NCBI GenBank assembly: GCA_048204295.1
Contig: DBFBLF010000025.1
Location: 1-7,853 of the forward strand
Length of the DNA stretch: 7,853 nt
Reading direction: 5' to 3'
Source: Metaruminococcus_A sp900762715
Lineage (GTDB): Bacteria > Bacillota > Clostridia > Oscillospirales > Ruminococcaceae
Made by a program: the position numbers and the translations under genes. This document shows positions 1 through 6,080 of this stretch, one piece after another; within the stretch, counting starts at the first letter, position 1; each line of letters starts with the position of its first letter. The notes under the pieces are model-generated. The model made no database searches. It was not told the origin of the DNA and saw nothing but the letters and a program-made list of their open reading frames with translations.

Positions 1-147
1 GTATTTACAGGTATTTTCAATAAAAGGATACGCCCCCGCTTTCAAAAAGTCAAGCTGTATTTTATGAATAATAAAGCCCAAAAACAGTTTCGTTGTTTTA
101 AACAAAACAGGTGAATTTTTTTTGGCAGAAAGCGGGACAAAACAAGA
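1..147. other. AT-rich flank downstream of the ROK gene, no gene seen
   Basis: No convincing gene is visible. A short open frame on the minus strand here runs into the ROK gene in another frame and looks like a shadow. There is no clear terminator for the ROK gene: no GC-rich stem followed by a T-run on the minus strand. Two small symmetries are present. A 13-base palindrome, TTGTTT-T-AAACAA, lies at 93-105. A 9-base inverted pair, CCCGCTTTC at 35-43 and GAAAGCGGG at 128-136, is separated by 84 bases. Either could be chance in such AT-rich sequence. Confidence 0.5.
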
Positions 148-1275
148 CTAAATCTGCGACAAAAAAGGTGTGATGTGGAGCAGTGCAGCTCCCACCGCAG
201 CGGCTTCCAGACGGAAGTGGCAGACCCGCACATATTTCCCATATTCTTCAAAGGTATTGCGTTTTTTCACCAGCTGGCGCAAGGATTCCAGATACTCATC
301 AAGATAACCGCCGAGGTAGCCCCCAAGGATAACTTCACAGTCAAACAGCATACGCAGGTTGTTACAGGCTTCGGCAAGGTATTCCAGAAACTCTTCAAAT
401 CGTTTGCGGACAGCCGTCTCCCCTTTCCGCAGCCTGCTGAAAAAATCCGGAAGACTGTCTGAAACGCCTTCCAGCAGCGACCTGACCGAGCAATAAGCAT
501 CCACACACCCTCGCTTGCCGCAATAGCAGAGCCTGCCGTCCGGCTCAATGGTCATATGCCCAAATTCGCCGCCCCGCTGATGATTGCCCGTATAAAGCTT
601 ATTATCAACAAAAATAGAGCCGCCTACCGTATTGCTGAGAGACAAGTAGACGATATTGCCGTGTTCCCGCTCGTTCCACATTTCGGCAGTACCGGCTGCG
701 TTTGCATCGTTGCACATGACGCATGAGAACGGGATATACCGCGCAAACTGTTCCAAGGTTCCCCCTGTAAAGCCCAAAACGGTTGCATAAACCACCGTCT
801 TGTGATCGTCAGACAGAATACCCGGCACTGAGATGCCAACGCCAAGAACGCAATTGGCGGGAATTCCTGTTCCGGCTACAAACTCCTTTAAGAACTCGCC
901 TACCCGGGAAAAATACCGCTCCTCAGCCTCAAAACGCAGGGGCGCCCGGATATTTCGCATAATGTTTCCGCCAAGGTCCACCGCCACAATACCCACGTGG
1001 TTGCGGGTAATGTCAAGCCCAATAGCAATCCGTGCGTCTAAAACGCAGGAGAGCGCCCTTGCCTTTCTTCCTCCGGTCGATTCAAAGGTGCCGTTTTCCC
1101 GAATCAGCCCCTGTTCCTGCAAATATTTAAGGTTCTGCGAAACGGTGGGCAGGCTCATATTCAGTTTGTAGGCGATTTCCTGTTTGGAAATCCGCCCGCT
1201 TTGATAGATCAGCCTGTAAATCCGATTGCGGTTGATCCGCTTGATATCAATACCGCTTTCATGAGAAAGGGACAT
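148..1275 (-). CDS. ROK-family (NagC/XylR-type) transcriptional repressor
   Basis: This is a sugar-responsive DNA-binding regulator of the ROK family, 375 residues from the chosen start, the usual length for ROK repressors (about 370-400). Residues 29-58 form a winged helix-turn-helix (SKQEIAYKLNMSLPTVSQNL), followed by the wing motif STGGRKARAL at 66-75. The ROK domain follows, with NDANAAG around Asp190 and the zinc-binding signature His240 plus CYCGKRGC (Cys250, Cys252, Cys257). The N-terminal HTH and the degenerate phosphate-binding loop (LDITRNH instead of DIGGT) point to a regulator rather than a sugar kinase. The first ATG, at 1308, has no ribosome binding site. The ATG at 1275 has AGGGAAGG nine bases upstream, so I chose it; the ATG at 1296 is a weaker alternative. 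The gene diverges from the SDR gene at 1568, so autoregulation and control of that gene are plausible. The effector sugar cannot be told from sequence. Confidence 0.93.
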   Translation of the reverse strand: MSLSHESGIDIKRINRNRIYRLIYQSGRISKQEIAYKLNMSLPTVSQNLKYLQEQGLIRENGTFESTGGRKARALSCVLDARIAIGLDITRNHVGIVAVDLGGNIMRNIRAPLRFEAEERYFSRVGEFLKEFVAGTGIPANCVLGVGISVPGILSDDHKTVVYATVLGFTGGTLEQFARYIPFSCVMCNDANAAGTAEMWNEREHGNIVYLSLSNTVGGSIFVDNKLYTGNHQRGGEFGHMTIEPDGRLCYCGKRGCVDAYCSVRSLLEGVSDSLPDFFSRLRKGETAVRKRFEEFLEYLAEACNNLRMLFDCEVILGGYLGGYLDEYLESLRQLVKKRNTFEEYGKYVRVCHFRLEAAAVGAALLHITPFLSQI

Positions 1276-1284
1276 TCTCCATCG

Positions 1285-1292
1285 CCTTCCCT
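1285..1292 (-). promoter_or_regulatory. Ribosome binding site deciding the ROK start
   Basis: On the minus strand this reads AGGGAAGG, nine bases before the ATG at 1275. The upstream in-frame ATG at 1308 is preceded only by AT-rich sequence with no Shine-Dalgarno match, and the ATG at 1296 only by a weak TTGGGATT. This supports a 375-residue ROK protein over the 386-residue version. Confidence 0.6.
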
Positions 1293-1335
1293 TCATAATC
1301 CCAAGCATATTTTACAAAAGTATTTTCTATATGTC

Positions 1336-1364
1336 ATGATAATACAGAACTGCTGAAAAATCAA
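1336..1364 (-). promoter_or_regulatory. Candidate promoter of the ROK gene
   Basis: Read on the minus strand, TTGATT (1359-1364) and TATCAT (1336-1341) are separated by 17 bases, matching sigma-A boxes at 4/6 and 5/6 positions. The 5-base inverted pair CTGCT/AGCAG (1350-1354 and 1369-1373) brackets the -35 box and could be part of an autoregulatory operator, but the arms are short. Assigned by eye, without transcript data. Confidence 0.45.
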
Positions 1365-1386
1365 CTAAAGCAGCCAAAATAATTTG

Positions 1387-1453
1387 TTTTGCACCAAAAA
1401 AGTAATTATGAAAACAATATATAAACAGCGTTTCATTAAAAAAAGGCCTTTTT
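1387..1453. promoter_or_regulatory. Cluster of small palindromes in the divergent gap
   Basis: Three symmetric sequences lie here, between the two divergent promoters. They are TTTTG-CAC-CAAAA at 1387-1399, the spaced pair ATGAAA/TTTCAT at 1408-1413 and 1431-1436, and the 14-base perfect palindrome AAAAAGGCCTTTTT at 1440-1453. ROK repressors are known to bind AT-rich palindromes near their own and target promoters, so these are operator candidates. The sequence is so AT-rich that some could be chance. Confidence 0.3.
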
Positions 1454-1505
1454 ATAGTTATGAGTCAGTTAAAGACAGATACTTTTATTTTAATATAGCA
1501 TCGCA

Positions 1506-1534
1506 TTGCTTTTCGTTTTCTTCAGGAGTATAAT
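1506..1534 (+). promoter_or_regulatory. Promoter of the SDR/epimerase-like gene
   Basis: TTGCTT (1506-1511) and a perfect TATAAT (1529-1534) are 17 bases apart, a strong sigma-A-type match. Transcription would start near 1541, giving a leader of about 27 bases that holds the ribosome binding site at 1555-1559. Confidence 0.65.
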
Positions 1535-1567
1535 GCAGACAAAAGAAATGAAACGGAGGTCCAATTT

Positions 1568-2590
1568 ATGAAAATCCTGTTTATCGGCGGAACCGGAACC
1601 ATCAGCATGGCTATTACCAGGCGTCTCGGGGCACTCGGTGAAGAACTTATCCTTCTCAACCGGGGAAACCGGATGCAAGACCTGCCCCAAAACATCAAGA
1701 CCATCCCCTGTGACATGAACGACGAAGCCGCAGTCAGCCGGGCGCTTGACGGCATGAGTTTTGACTGCGTCGCCGACTTTATCGCCTTTACGCCAGAACA
1801 GGCAGAGCGGGACTTCCGCCTGTTTCACGGCAAGACCCGGCAGTATATCTTCATCAGTTCGGCGTCGGCCTACCAGACCCCGCCGGCCGACTACCGGATT
1901 ACCGAAGGGACGCCGCTTTCCAACCCCCTTTGGCAGTATTCCAGGGACAAAATCGCCTGCGAGGAGCTTTTAATGAAACATTACCGTGAAGACGGTTTTC
2001 CGGTCACCATCGTACGGCCAAGCCACACCTACGATGAGAGGAACGTCCCCTTCGGCGTTCAGGGAAAAAGCGGGGGTTACCCTATCCTAAAACGGATGAT
2101 GGAAGGCAAGCCGGTCATTATCCACGGGGATGGCACCTCACTCTGGACCCTCACCCATAACACGGATTTTGCCGCCGCCTTTACGGGGCTGATCGGCAAC
2201 CTGCACGCAATTGGCGAAGCGGTACAAATCACCTCAGACGAAACATTGACCTGGAACCAGATTTATGAGGCGGCCGCAGCTGCCCTCGGCGTAGAACTTA
2301 AGGCCGTACACGTCGCCTCCGAGTTCCTTGACGCCTGCAGTGATGAAGATTACCGCGGCAACCTGTTGGGTGATAAGGCGGCATCGGTCGTGTTTGACAA
2401 TTCTAAAGTCAAGCGGCTTGTTCCCGAATACACTGCAAAGGTTCGGTTTGACCAAGGCGTACGGCAGTGCGTTTCTTATATCCTGAGCCATCCCGAATGC
2501 CAAAAGGAAGACCCCGAATTCGACGCCTGGTGCGATCGAGTTATCGAGGCACAGAAAACCGCTGTGGAACTGGTGCGCAGCGCTAAATAA
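1568..2590 (+). CDS. NAD(P)-binding SDR/epimerase-dehydratase family protein
   Basis: This is a 340-residue cytoplasmic protein of the extended/atypical short-chain dehydrogenase (NAD-dependent epimerase/dehydratase) superfamily. The N-terminus MKILFIGGTGTIS is a Rossmann dinucleotide loop in which the last glycine of GxxGxxG is replaced by Ser13, and LLNRGN at 29-34 ends the second strand. FISSASAY (95-102) carries the active-site serine region, and Tyr124-x-x-x-Lys128 (YSRDK) is the catalytic pair. VRPSHTYDERN follows as the usual substrate-side loop. The start is firm: GGAGG at 1555-1559 lies eight bases before the ATG. The gene is monocistronic, between its own promoter and the terminator at 2641. 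Divergence from a ROK repressor suggests a sugar or sugar-nucleotide substrate, but neither substrate nor reaction can be read from sequence. The family includes epimerases, reductases and dehydratases. Confidence 0.9.
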   Translation: MKILFIGGTGTISMAITRRLGALGEELILLNRGNRMQDLPQNIKTIPCDMNDEAAVSRALDGMSFDCVADFIAFTPEQAERDFRLFHGKTRQYIFISSASAYQTPPADYRITEGTPLSNPLWQYSRDKIACEELLMKHYREDGFPVTIVRPSHTYDERNVPFGVQGKSGGYPILKRMMEGKPVIIHGDGTSLWTLTHNTDFAAAFTGLIGNLHAIGEAVQITSDETLTWNQIYEAAAAALGVELKAVHVASEFLDACSDEDYRGNLLGDKAASVVFDNSKVKRLVPEYTAKVRFDQGVRQCVSYILSHPECQKEDPEFDAWCDRVIEAQKTAVELVRSAK

Positions 2591-2640
2591 ATTGGAGCAA
2601 CACAAGCGGCAGATTTTAACAGCTTATCCATTTTAACGGT

Positions 2641-2681
2641 AATCAAAAAAACAGCTTCTGAAAAGAAGCTGTTTTTTGATT
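2641..2681. terminator. Bidirectional intrinsic terminator
   Basis: An almost perfect inverted repeat has arms 2641-2659 and 2664-2681 around a GAAA loop (2660-2663). The core ACAGCTTCT/AGAAGCTGT is flanked by an A-run on the left and a T-run on the right, so it can end transcripts from either side. It sits 50 bases after the SDR gene and 95 bases beyond the stop of the converging DUF4116 gene, and serves both. Confidence 0.9.
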
Positions 2682-2775
2682 ACTTTTACAGTCATTCGCC
2701 GCGCCCGTAAGCTAACCGCAAACCATAAATACATTTACACTGTTTCGGCGCGTTTGAACGCCCATTTAAAACCGG

Positions 2776-3120
2776 TCAAACCTTTTCTTTCCAAACAGGC
2801 CTGCCATCAATAAAACTTACATTTTTTTGCAGCTTTTTGGAAGCAAACTGAAGTGCATCCGGGTTCTGCTCAACAGCCGCACGGACAATTTCCGCATTTC
2901 GCCCCAACCGCTTTGACGCATGTCTTAACGCATATCCATTCTGGGTTACTGCGGCCAATACAACGTTCTTGTTATTTTTAAGTCTTTTGGAAGCATGTGC
3001 AAGGTTGTTCCCGTCTTGTTTTACCATGTTTAGAACTGAATCCCGGTTTTTCCAGTCAACCCTCTCTCCGCCGTTTGAATCCGAAAATGCATAATTGATG
3101 CCAGCCTCAAACCATCCCAT
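2776..3120 (-). CDS. Small DUF4116-type repeat protein
   Basis: This is a 114-residue soluble protein with no signal peptide or membrane segment. Residues 27-100 are three tandem repeats of 24-25 residues: 27-50 (DSVLNMVKQDGNNLAHASKR...), 51-75 (KNVVLAAVTQNGYALRHASK...) and 76-100 (AEIVRAAVEQNPDALQFASK...). The shared pattern is V..AV.QN..AL..ASKRL..N, which I recognise as the DUF4116 motif; its function is unknown. Each unit looks like a helix pair, so the whole may form a small helical-repeat binding surface. The start is well supported, with GGAGGAGG seven bases before the ATG. The short N-terminal segment (1-26) and C-terminal tail (101-114) show no motif. It faces away from the NAD block and converges on the SDR gene, so context gives no role. 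DUF4116 units often occur in many copies in longer proteins, so a three-unit stand-alone version is at the small end. Confidence 0.85.
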   Translation of the reverse strand: MGWFEAGINYAFSDSNGGERVDWKNRDSVLNMVKQDGNNLAHASKRLKNNKNVVLAAVTQNGYALRHASKRLGRNAEIVRAAVEQNPDALQFASKKLQKNVSFIDGRPVWKEKV

Positions 3121-3183
3121 AAAACAACCTCCTCCAATTCAATCGGTACGAATTTACAGCCACTGTCAAAACGCTATTCTTCA

Positions 3184-3212
3184 CTTATATAATATAACAA
3201 AATTCGTTTGAA
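3184..3212 (-). promoter_or_regulatory. Candidate promoter of the DUF4116 gene
   Basis: On the minus strand, TTCAAA (3207-3212) and TATAAG (3184-3189) are 17 bases apart, matching sigma-A boxes at 4/6 and 5/6. The leader would be about 55 bases. Surrounding TATA-rich sequence offers alternative -10 boxes, and a TTGACA at about 3166-3171 lacks a partner -10. Confidence 0.4.
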
Positions 3213-3333
3213 TGCTATATACATTCTTACTAATTTAATTGTGGCTCATTTAGTAATATTTTTTATTTCTTCTGATACCTCTACCAAGTTGCGGTTTTGG
3301 CAGCTCTCACACAATGTTTTCCCGTGATACTCG

Positions 3334-3363
3334 TTGCATTTTACCCGGCACAAGGTTTATAAT
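3334..3363 (+). promoter_or_regulatory. Promoter of the NAD salvage block (nadE)
   Basis: TTGCAT (3334-3339) and a perfect TATAAT (3358-3363) are 18 bases apart. Transcription would start near 3370, with a leader of about 58 bases ending in AGGAGAGAG before the nadE ATG. A split dyad overlaps this promoter: TTTTACCCGGC at 3339-3349 mirrors GCCG (3395-3398) plus GGTAAAA (3403-3409). It could be a regulator site. I could not match it to a known niacin-repressor (NiaR) operator with confidence. Confidence 0.6.
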
Positions 3364-3427
3364 AGGAACTGATACATTTCCGGTTTTTGACATTGCCGGA
3401 GCGGTAAAACGAGGTTAGGAGAGAGTT

Positions 3428-5338
3428 ATGCAACAGGGATTTATCAAAGTGGCGGCCGGAACCCCCGAAATCAAAGCAGCTGACTGCCATTTCAACAAAG
3501 AATCTATTATAAAAATGGTACGAGATGCCGCTGAATACAATGTAAAACTTCTGGTTTTGCCAGAGCTGTGCATCACAGGCTACACCTGCGGCGACCTGTT
3601 TTTACAGCAAAGGCTGATAAACGCCGCTGAGGAGACTTTAAAGGAGATTGCAGCAGCAACGGCTGGCCTTGCAATCCTCGTTGCTGTAGGGCTTCCCGTT
3701 TTATACAACGGCAAACTGTATAACTGCGCTGCCATCCTTTATGACGGACAAGTTCTGGGGTTCATCCCCAAAAAAAATCTGCCCAATTACAGTGAATTTT
3801 ATGAACTGCGCCACTTTTCCCCCTCCACTGAGGAAAATGGGGTAAAAGAGCTAAATGGAAAGTTTATCCCCTTTGGGACAAAGCTCCTGTTCCGCTGCAA
3901 GGAACTGGAAAGTTTTTGTTTCGCCGCTGAAATCTGCGAGGATTTATGGGTGCCGAATCCACCCTCTGTTTCACACGCAGCGGCGGGCGCTACAATTATA
4001 GGGAACCTTTCCGCAAGTGATGAGACAGTCGGCAAGGACCAGTACCGGCGCAGCCTTGTGACCGGCCAGTCTGCACGGCTGCTCTGCGGTTACCTTTACG
4101 CCGATGCGGGCGACGGAGAATCCACCACCGACCTTGTTTTTGCCGGGCATAACTTAGTAGCTGAAAACGGCGTTCTGCTAAACGAAACCAAACCTTTTGA
4201 AAACGGGCTGGCCGCCAGCGAAATCGATGTGGAACGGCTTGCGGCGGAGCGCCGAAGGATGAATACGTTTACTTCCGTCCCAGGCGGTTACCAGACTATT
4301 TATTTCTCAATGCCTCTTTCTGAGACAAAACTTACCCGCGTTTTTCCAAAAGCGCCGTTTGTTCCCGGGGACGCTTCCGACCGCGCCGAGCGCTGCGAAG
4401 CAATCTTCAATATGCAGGCGGCAGGACTGAAAAAGCGGCTGGAGCACTCCCACAGCCAAACCGCTGTCATCGGGATTTCGGGCGGGCTCGATTCCTGCCT
4501 TGCCCTCCTTGTCTCGGTGCGGGCAATGGATTTGCTGAAGCGCCCGCGTACTGACATTGTGGCGGTGACAATGCCCTGCTTTGGCACCACAGAGCGCACC
4601 AAAAACAACGCGGAGCTCCTCTGTGAACAGCTGGGCGTCACCCTGCGGTGCGTCGACATTGGCCCTGCGGTTTCTCTGCACTTTAAGGACATCGGTCATG
4701 ATAATGAAAAACACGACGTTGTGTTTGAAAACAGCCAAGCCAGAGAACGGACCCAGGTGCTGATGGATATTGCCAACCAGACAAACGGCCTCGTCGTTGG
4801 AACAGGGGACCTTTCAGAGCTGGCTCTCGGTTGGGCGACCTATAACGGCGACCATATGTCGATGTACGGCGTCAACGCTTCCATTCCCAAAACGCTGGTT
4901 CGTCATCTCGTCCACTATGCCGCCGACCGTGCGGACCAGGAAGCACTCTGCAGCGTCCTGCTGGACATTCTGGACACCCCGGTCAGCCCGGAGCTCCTCC
5001 CCGCTAAAGACGGCGAAATCGCTCAAAAAACGGAAGACCTGGTCGGCCCCTATGAACTTCACGATTTCTTCCTTTACTATATCGTCCGGTTCGGCTATCC
5101 GCCAGCCAAAGTTTACCGTCTTGCAAAGCAGGCGTTTGATGGAGATTACGACGGCCGGACAATCCTGAAATGGCTCAAGACCTTTTGCCGCCGCTTTTTC
5201 AACCAGCAGTTTAAGCGCTCCTGTATGCCGGACGGCCCGAAGGTCGGTTCAGTCGCTCTTTCGCCCCGCGGCGACTGGCGGATGCCGAGTGACGCCTCCC
5301 CCGCTCTTTGGATTGAAGAACTGGAACAGCTCGGCTAA
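3428..5338 (+). CDS. nadE: Glutamine-dependent NAD+ synthetase
   Basis: This cytoplasmic enzyme makes NAD+ from nicotinate adenine dinucleotide, ATP and glutamine, the last step of both de novo and salvage routes. At 636 residues it is the two-domain glutamine-hydrolysing form. The N-terminal nitrilase-like glutaminase domain has its triad at Glu46 (LVLPELCITGY), Lys115 (PKKNLPNYSEFYE) and Cys170 (EICEDLW). The C-terminal synthetase domain has the ATP PP-loop SGGLDS at 351-356, then FENSQARERTQ (433-443), GTGDLSELALGWATYNGDHM (458-477), the TEDLVGPYELHDFF segment (535-548) and FKRSCMPDGPK near the end. All key residues seen are intact. AGGAG at 3417-3421 fixes the start. It is the first gene of a likely NAD salvage operon; the hydrolase start is 79 bases downstream with no clear terminator between. 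Confidence 0.97.
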   Translation: MQQGFIKVAAGTPEIKAADCHFNKESIIKMVRDAAEYNVKLLVLPELCITGYTCGDLFLQQRLINAAEETLKEIAAATAGLAILVAVGLPVLYNGKLYNCAAILYDGQVLGFIPKKNLPNYSEFYELRHFSPSTEENGVKELNGKFIPFGTKLLFRCKELESFCFAAEICEDLWVPNPPSVSHAAAGATIIGNLSASDETVGKDQYRRSLVTGQSARLLCGYLYADAGDGESTTDLVFAGHNLVAENGVLLNETKPFENGLAASEIDVERLAAERRRMNTFTSVPGGYQTIYFSMPLSETKLTRVFPKAPFVPGDASDRAERCEAIFNMQAAGLKKRLEHSHSQTAVIGISGGLDSCLALLVSVRAMDLLKRPRTDIVAVTMPCFGTTERTKNNAELLCEQLGVTLRCVDIGPAVSLHFKDIGHDNEKHDVVFENSQARERTQVLMDIANQTNGLVVGTGDLSELALGWATYNGDHMSMYGVNASIPKTLVRHLVHYAADRADQEALCSVLLDILDTPVSPELLPAKDGEIAQKTEDLVGPYELHDFFLYYIVRFGYPPAKVYRLAKQAFDGDYDGRTILKWLKTFCRRFFNQQFKRSCMPDGPKVGSVALSPRGDWRMPSDASPALWIEELEQLG

Positions 5339-5417
5339 AAAAACAGTCTGAGAAACAAAAAGGAACGGTACTGGTTTCCGCGTTTTTTCACGGCAACGGT
5401 ATCGCTTGGTGATTTTT

Positions 5418-5957
5418 ATGAAAAAAGCGTTGATCATTGTTGATTATCAAAACGATTTTGTCACCGGAAGTCTCGGCTTTCCGGGCGCCGCCGCGTTGGA
5501 GGAACCAATCTGCCGGAAAGCAGAGGAATACCAAAAAAATGGCGACGATATCATTTTTACTTTTGACACTCATGAAACGGACTATCTCAGCACCGAAGAG
5601 GGAAAGAACCTGCCGGTAGAGCACTGTTTGCGCGGAAGCGGAGGCTGGGAGCTTTACGGAAAACTTTCTGAATACCGCACCTCTTCTGCCCCATGCTTTG
5701 AAAAACCCACCTTCCCTTCACTGGAACTCGGGAATTATTTGCGGAAACAGGGGTATGATTTGATAGAGATCGTCGGAATTGTCTCAAATATTTGTGTCCT
5801 TTCAAATGCGGTCATTGCAAAAGCCGCGCTGCCAGACGCTCACATTGTTGTAGATGCTTCCTGCACTGCCGGTTTCGATCCCGTGCTTCATGAAAAGGCT
5901 CTGGATGTAATGGCCGGGCTTCATATAGAAGTGACAAACCGTGTAATAAGAACCTGA
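5418..5957 (+). CDS. pncA: Isochorismatase-family cysteine hydrolase, probable nicotinamidase
   Basis: This protein probably converts nicotinamide to nicotinate and ammonia, feeding the pncB step. The 179-residue cytoplasmic protein has the family triad Asp9 (IIVDYQNDF), Lys96 (FEKPTF) and Cys126 (GIVSNICVLSNA), with the usual cis-peptide position at Val122-Ser123. The metal-side region has Asp50 and His52 (TFDTHETDY), followed by EGKNLPVEHC. I chose the ATG at 5418, where GGTGA at 5408-5412 is a weak ribosome binding site; a TTG at 5406 would add four residues. The last four codons (Val-Ile-Arg-Thr) and the TGA lie within the first copy of a 63 bp repeat, so the natural C-terminus was probably altered by it. 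The family also holds isochorismatases and other amidases, so the nicotinamidase call rests mainly on nadE and pncB neighbours. Confidence 0.8.
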   Translation: MKKALIIVDYQNDFVTGSLGFPGAAALEEPICRKAEEYQKNGDDIIFTFDTHETDYLSTEEGKNLPVEHCLRGSGGWELYGKLSEYRTSSAPCFEKPTFPSLELGNYLRKQGYDLIEIVGIVSNICVLSNAVIAKAALPDAHIVVDASCTAGFDPVLHEKALDVMAGLHIEVTNRVIRT

Positions 5958-6004
5958 CCCATTAGCGCAAACTTCGTTTGCGAATGGGTGCCCCAGAACC
6001 TTGT
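5942..6004 (+). repeat. 63 bp palindromic repeat, copy 1
   Basis: This is identical over all 63 bases to 6018-6080, at an offset of 76. It folds as an imperfect hairpin. The outer stem ACCCATT/AATGGGT pairs 5957-5963 with 5983-5989, and the inner stem CGCAAAC/GTTTGCG pairs 5966-5972 with 5976-5982, with a TTC loop and a two-base AG bulge. The heptamer AGAACCT stands on both sides of the hairpin (5949-5955 and 5995-6001). The left end overlaps the hydrolase gene and includes its stop codon. The design is like REP or small MITE elements; I do not recognise the family. There is no T-run, so it is not a standard terminator. Confidence 0.95.
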
Positions 6005-6017
6005 TATTCGCTGTGCT

Positions 6018-6080
6018 TGTAATAAGAACCTGACCCATTAGCGCAAACTTCGTTTGCGAATGGGTGCCCCAGAACCTTGT
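6018..6080 (+). repeat. 63 bp palindromic repeat, copy 2
   Basis: This is an exact copy of 5942-6004, in the same orientation and separated from it by 13 bases (TATTCGCTGTGCT). Its hairpin spans 6033-6065 with loop 6049-6051, and the flanking AGAACCT heptamers are at 6025-6031 and 6071-6077. Complete identity suggests a recent duplication or active gene conversion between the copies. In the transcript, two equal adjacent hairpins would lie between the hydrolase and pncB. Confidence 0.95.

Larger units (their letters stand above)
3121..3427. other. Divergent intergenic region between the DUF4116 gene and nadE
   Basis: No gene is seen in this AT-rich gap. It holds the minus-strand ribosome binding site and promoter candidate of the DUF4116 gene on the left and the plus-strand promoter and leader of nadE on the right. 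Between them (about 3213-3333) I see nothing identifiable. No riboswitch-like conserved structure was recognised in the short nadE leader. Confidence 0.6.

Noticed and set aside
35..136. Possible small MITE bounded by CCCGCTTTC/GAAAGCGGG
   Set aside because: The inverted ends are only 9 bases, do not extend, have no target duplication and are not repeated elsewhere in the window.
2234..2605. Minus-strand open frame opposite the end of the SDR gene
   Set aside because: No ribosome binding site or known motif, and it is fully covered by the well-supported SDR gene.
4307..4738. Long minus-strand open frames within nadE
   Set aside because: They lie opposite conserved NAD synthetase motifs, lack ribosome binding sites and recognisable domains, and are typical shadows of a GC-richer coding strand.
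4770..5168. Plus-strand open frame of 132 codons in another frame of nadE
   Set aside because: It overlaps the SELALGW and TEDLVGPYELHDFF coding region in a different frame; the nadE frame is clearly the real one.
5957..5994. The repeat hairpin as an intrinsic terminator of nadE-hydrolase
   Set aside because: The stem is followed by TGCCCC and not by a T-run in either orientation. It may stabilise RNA ends but does not look like a standard terminator.
5942..6080. Possible CRISPR array or phage attachment site
   Set aside because: There are only two units, the repeat is 63 bp and the spacer only 13 bp, with no cas gene or integrase nearby. The hairpin structure fits a palindromic element better.
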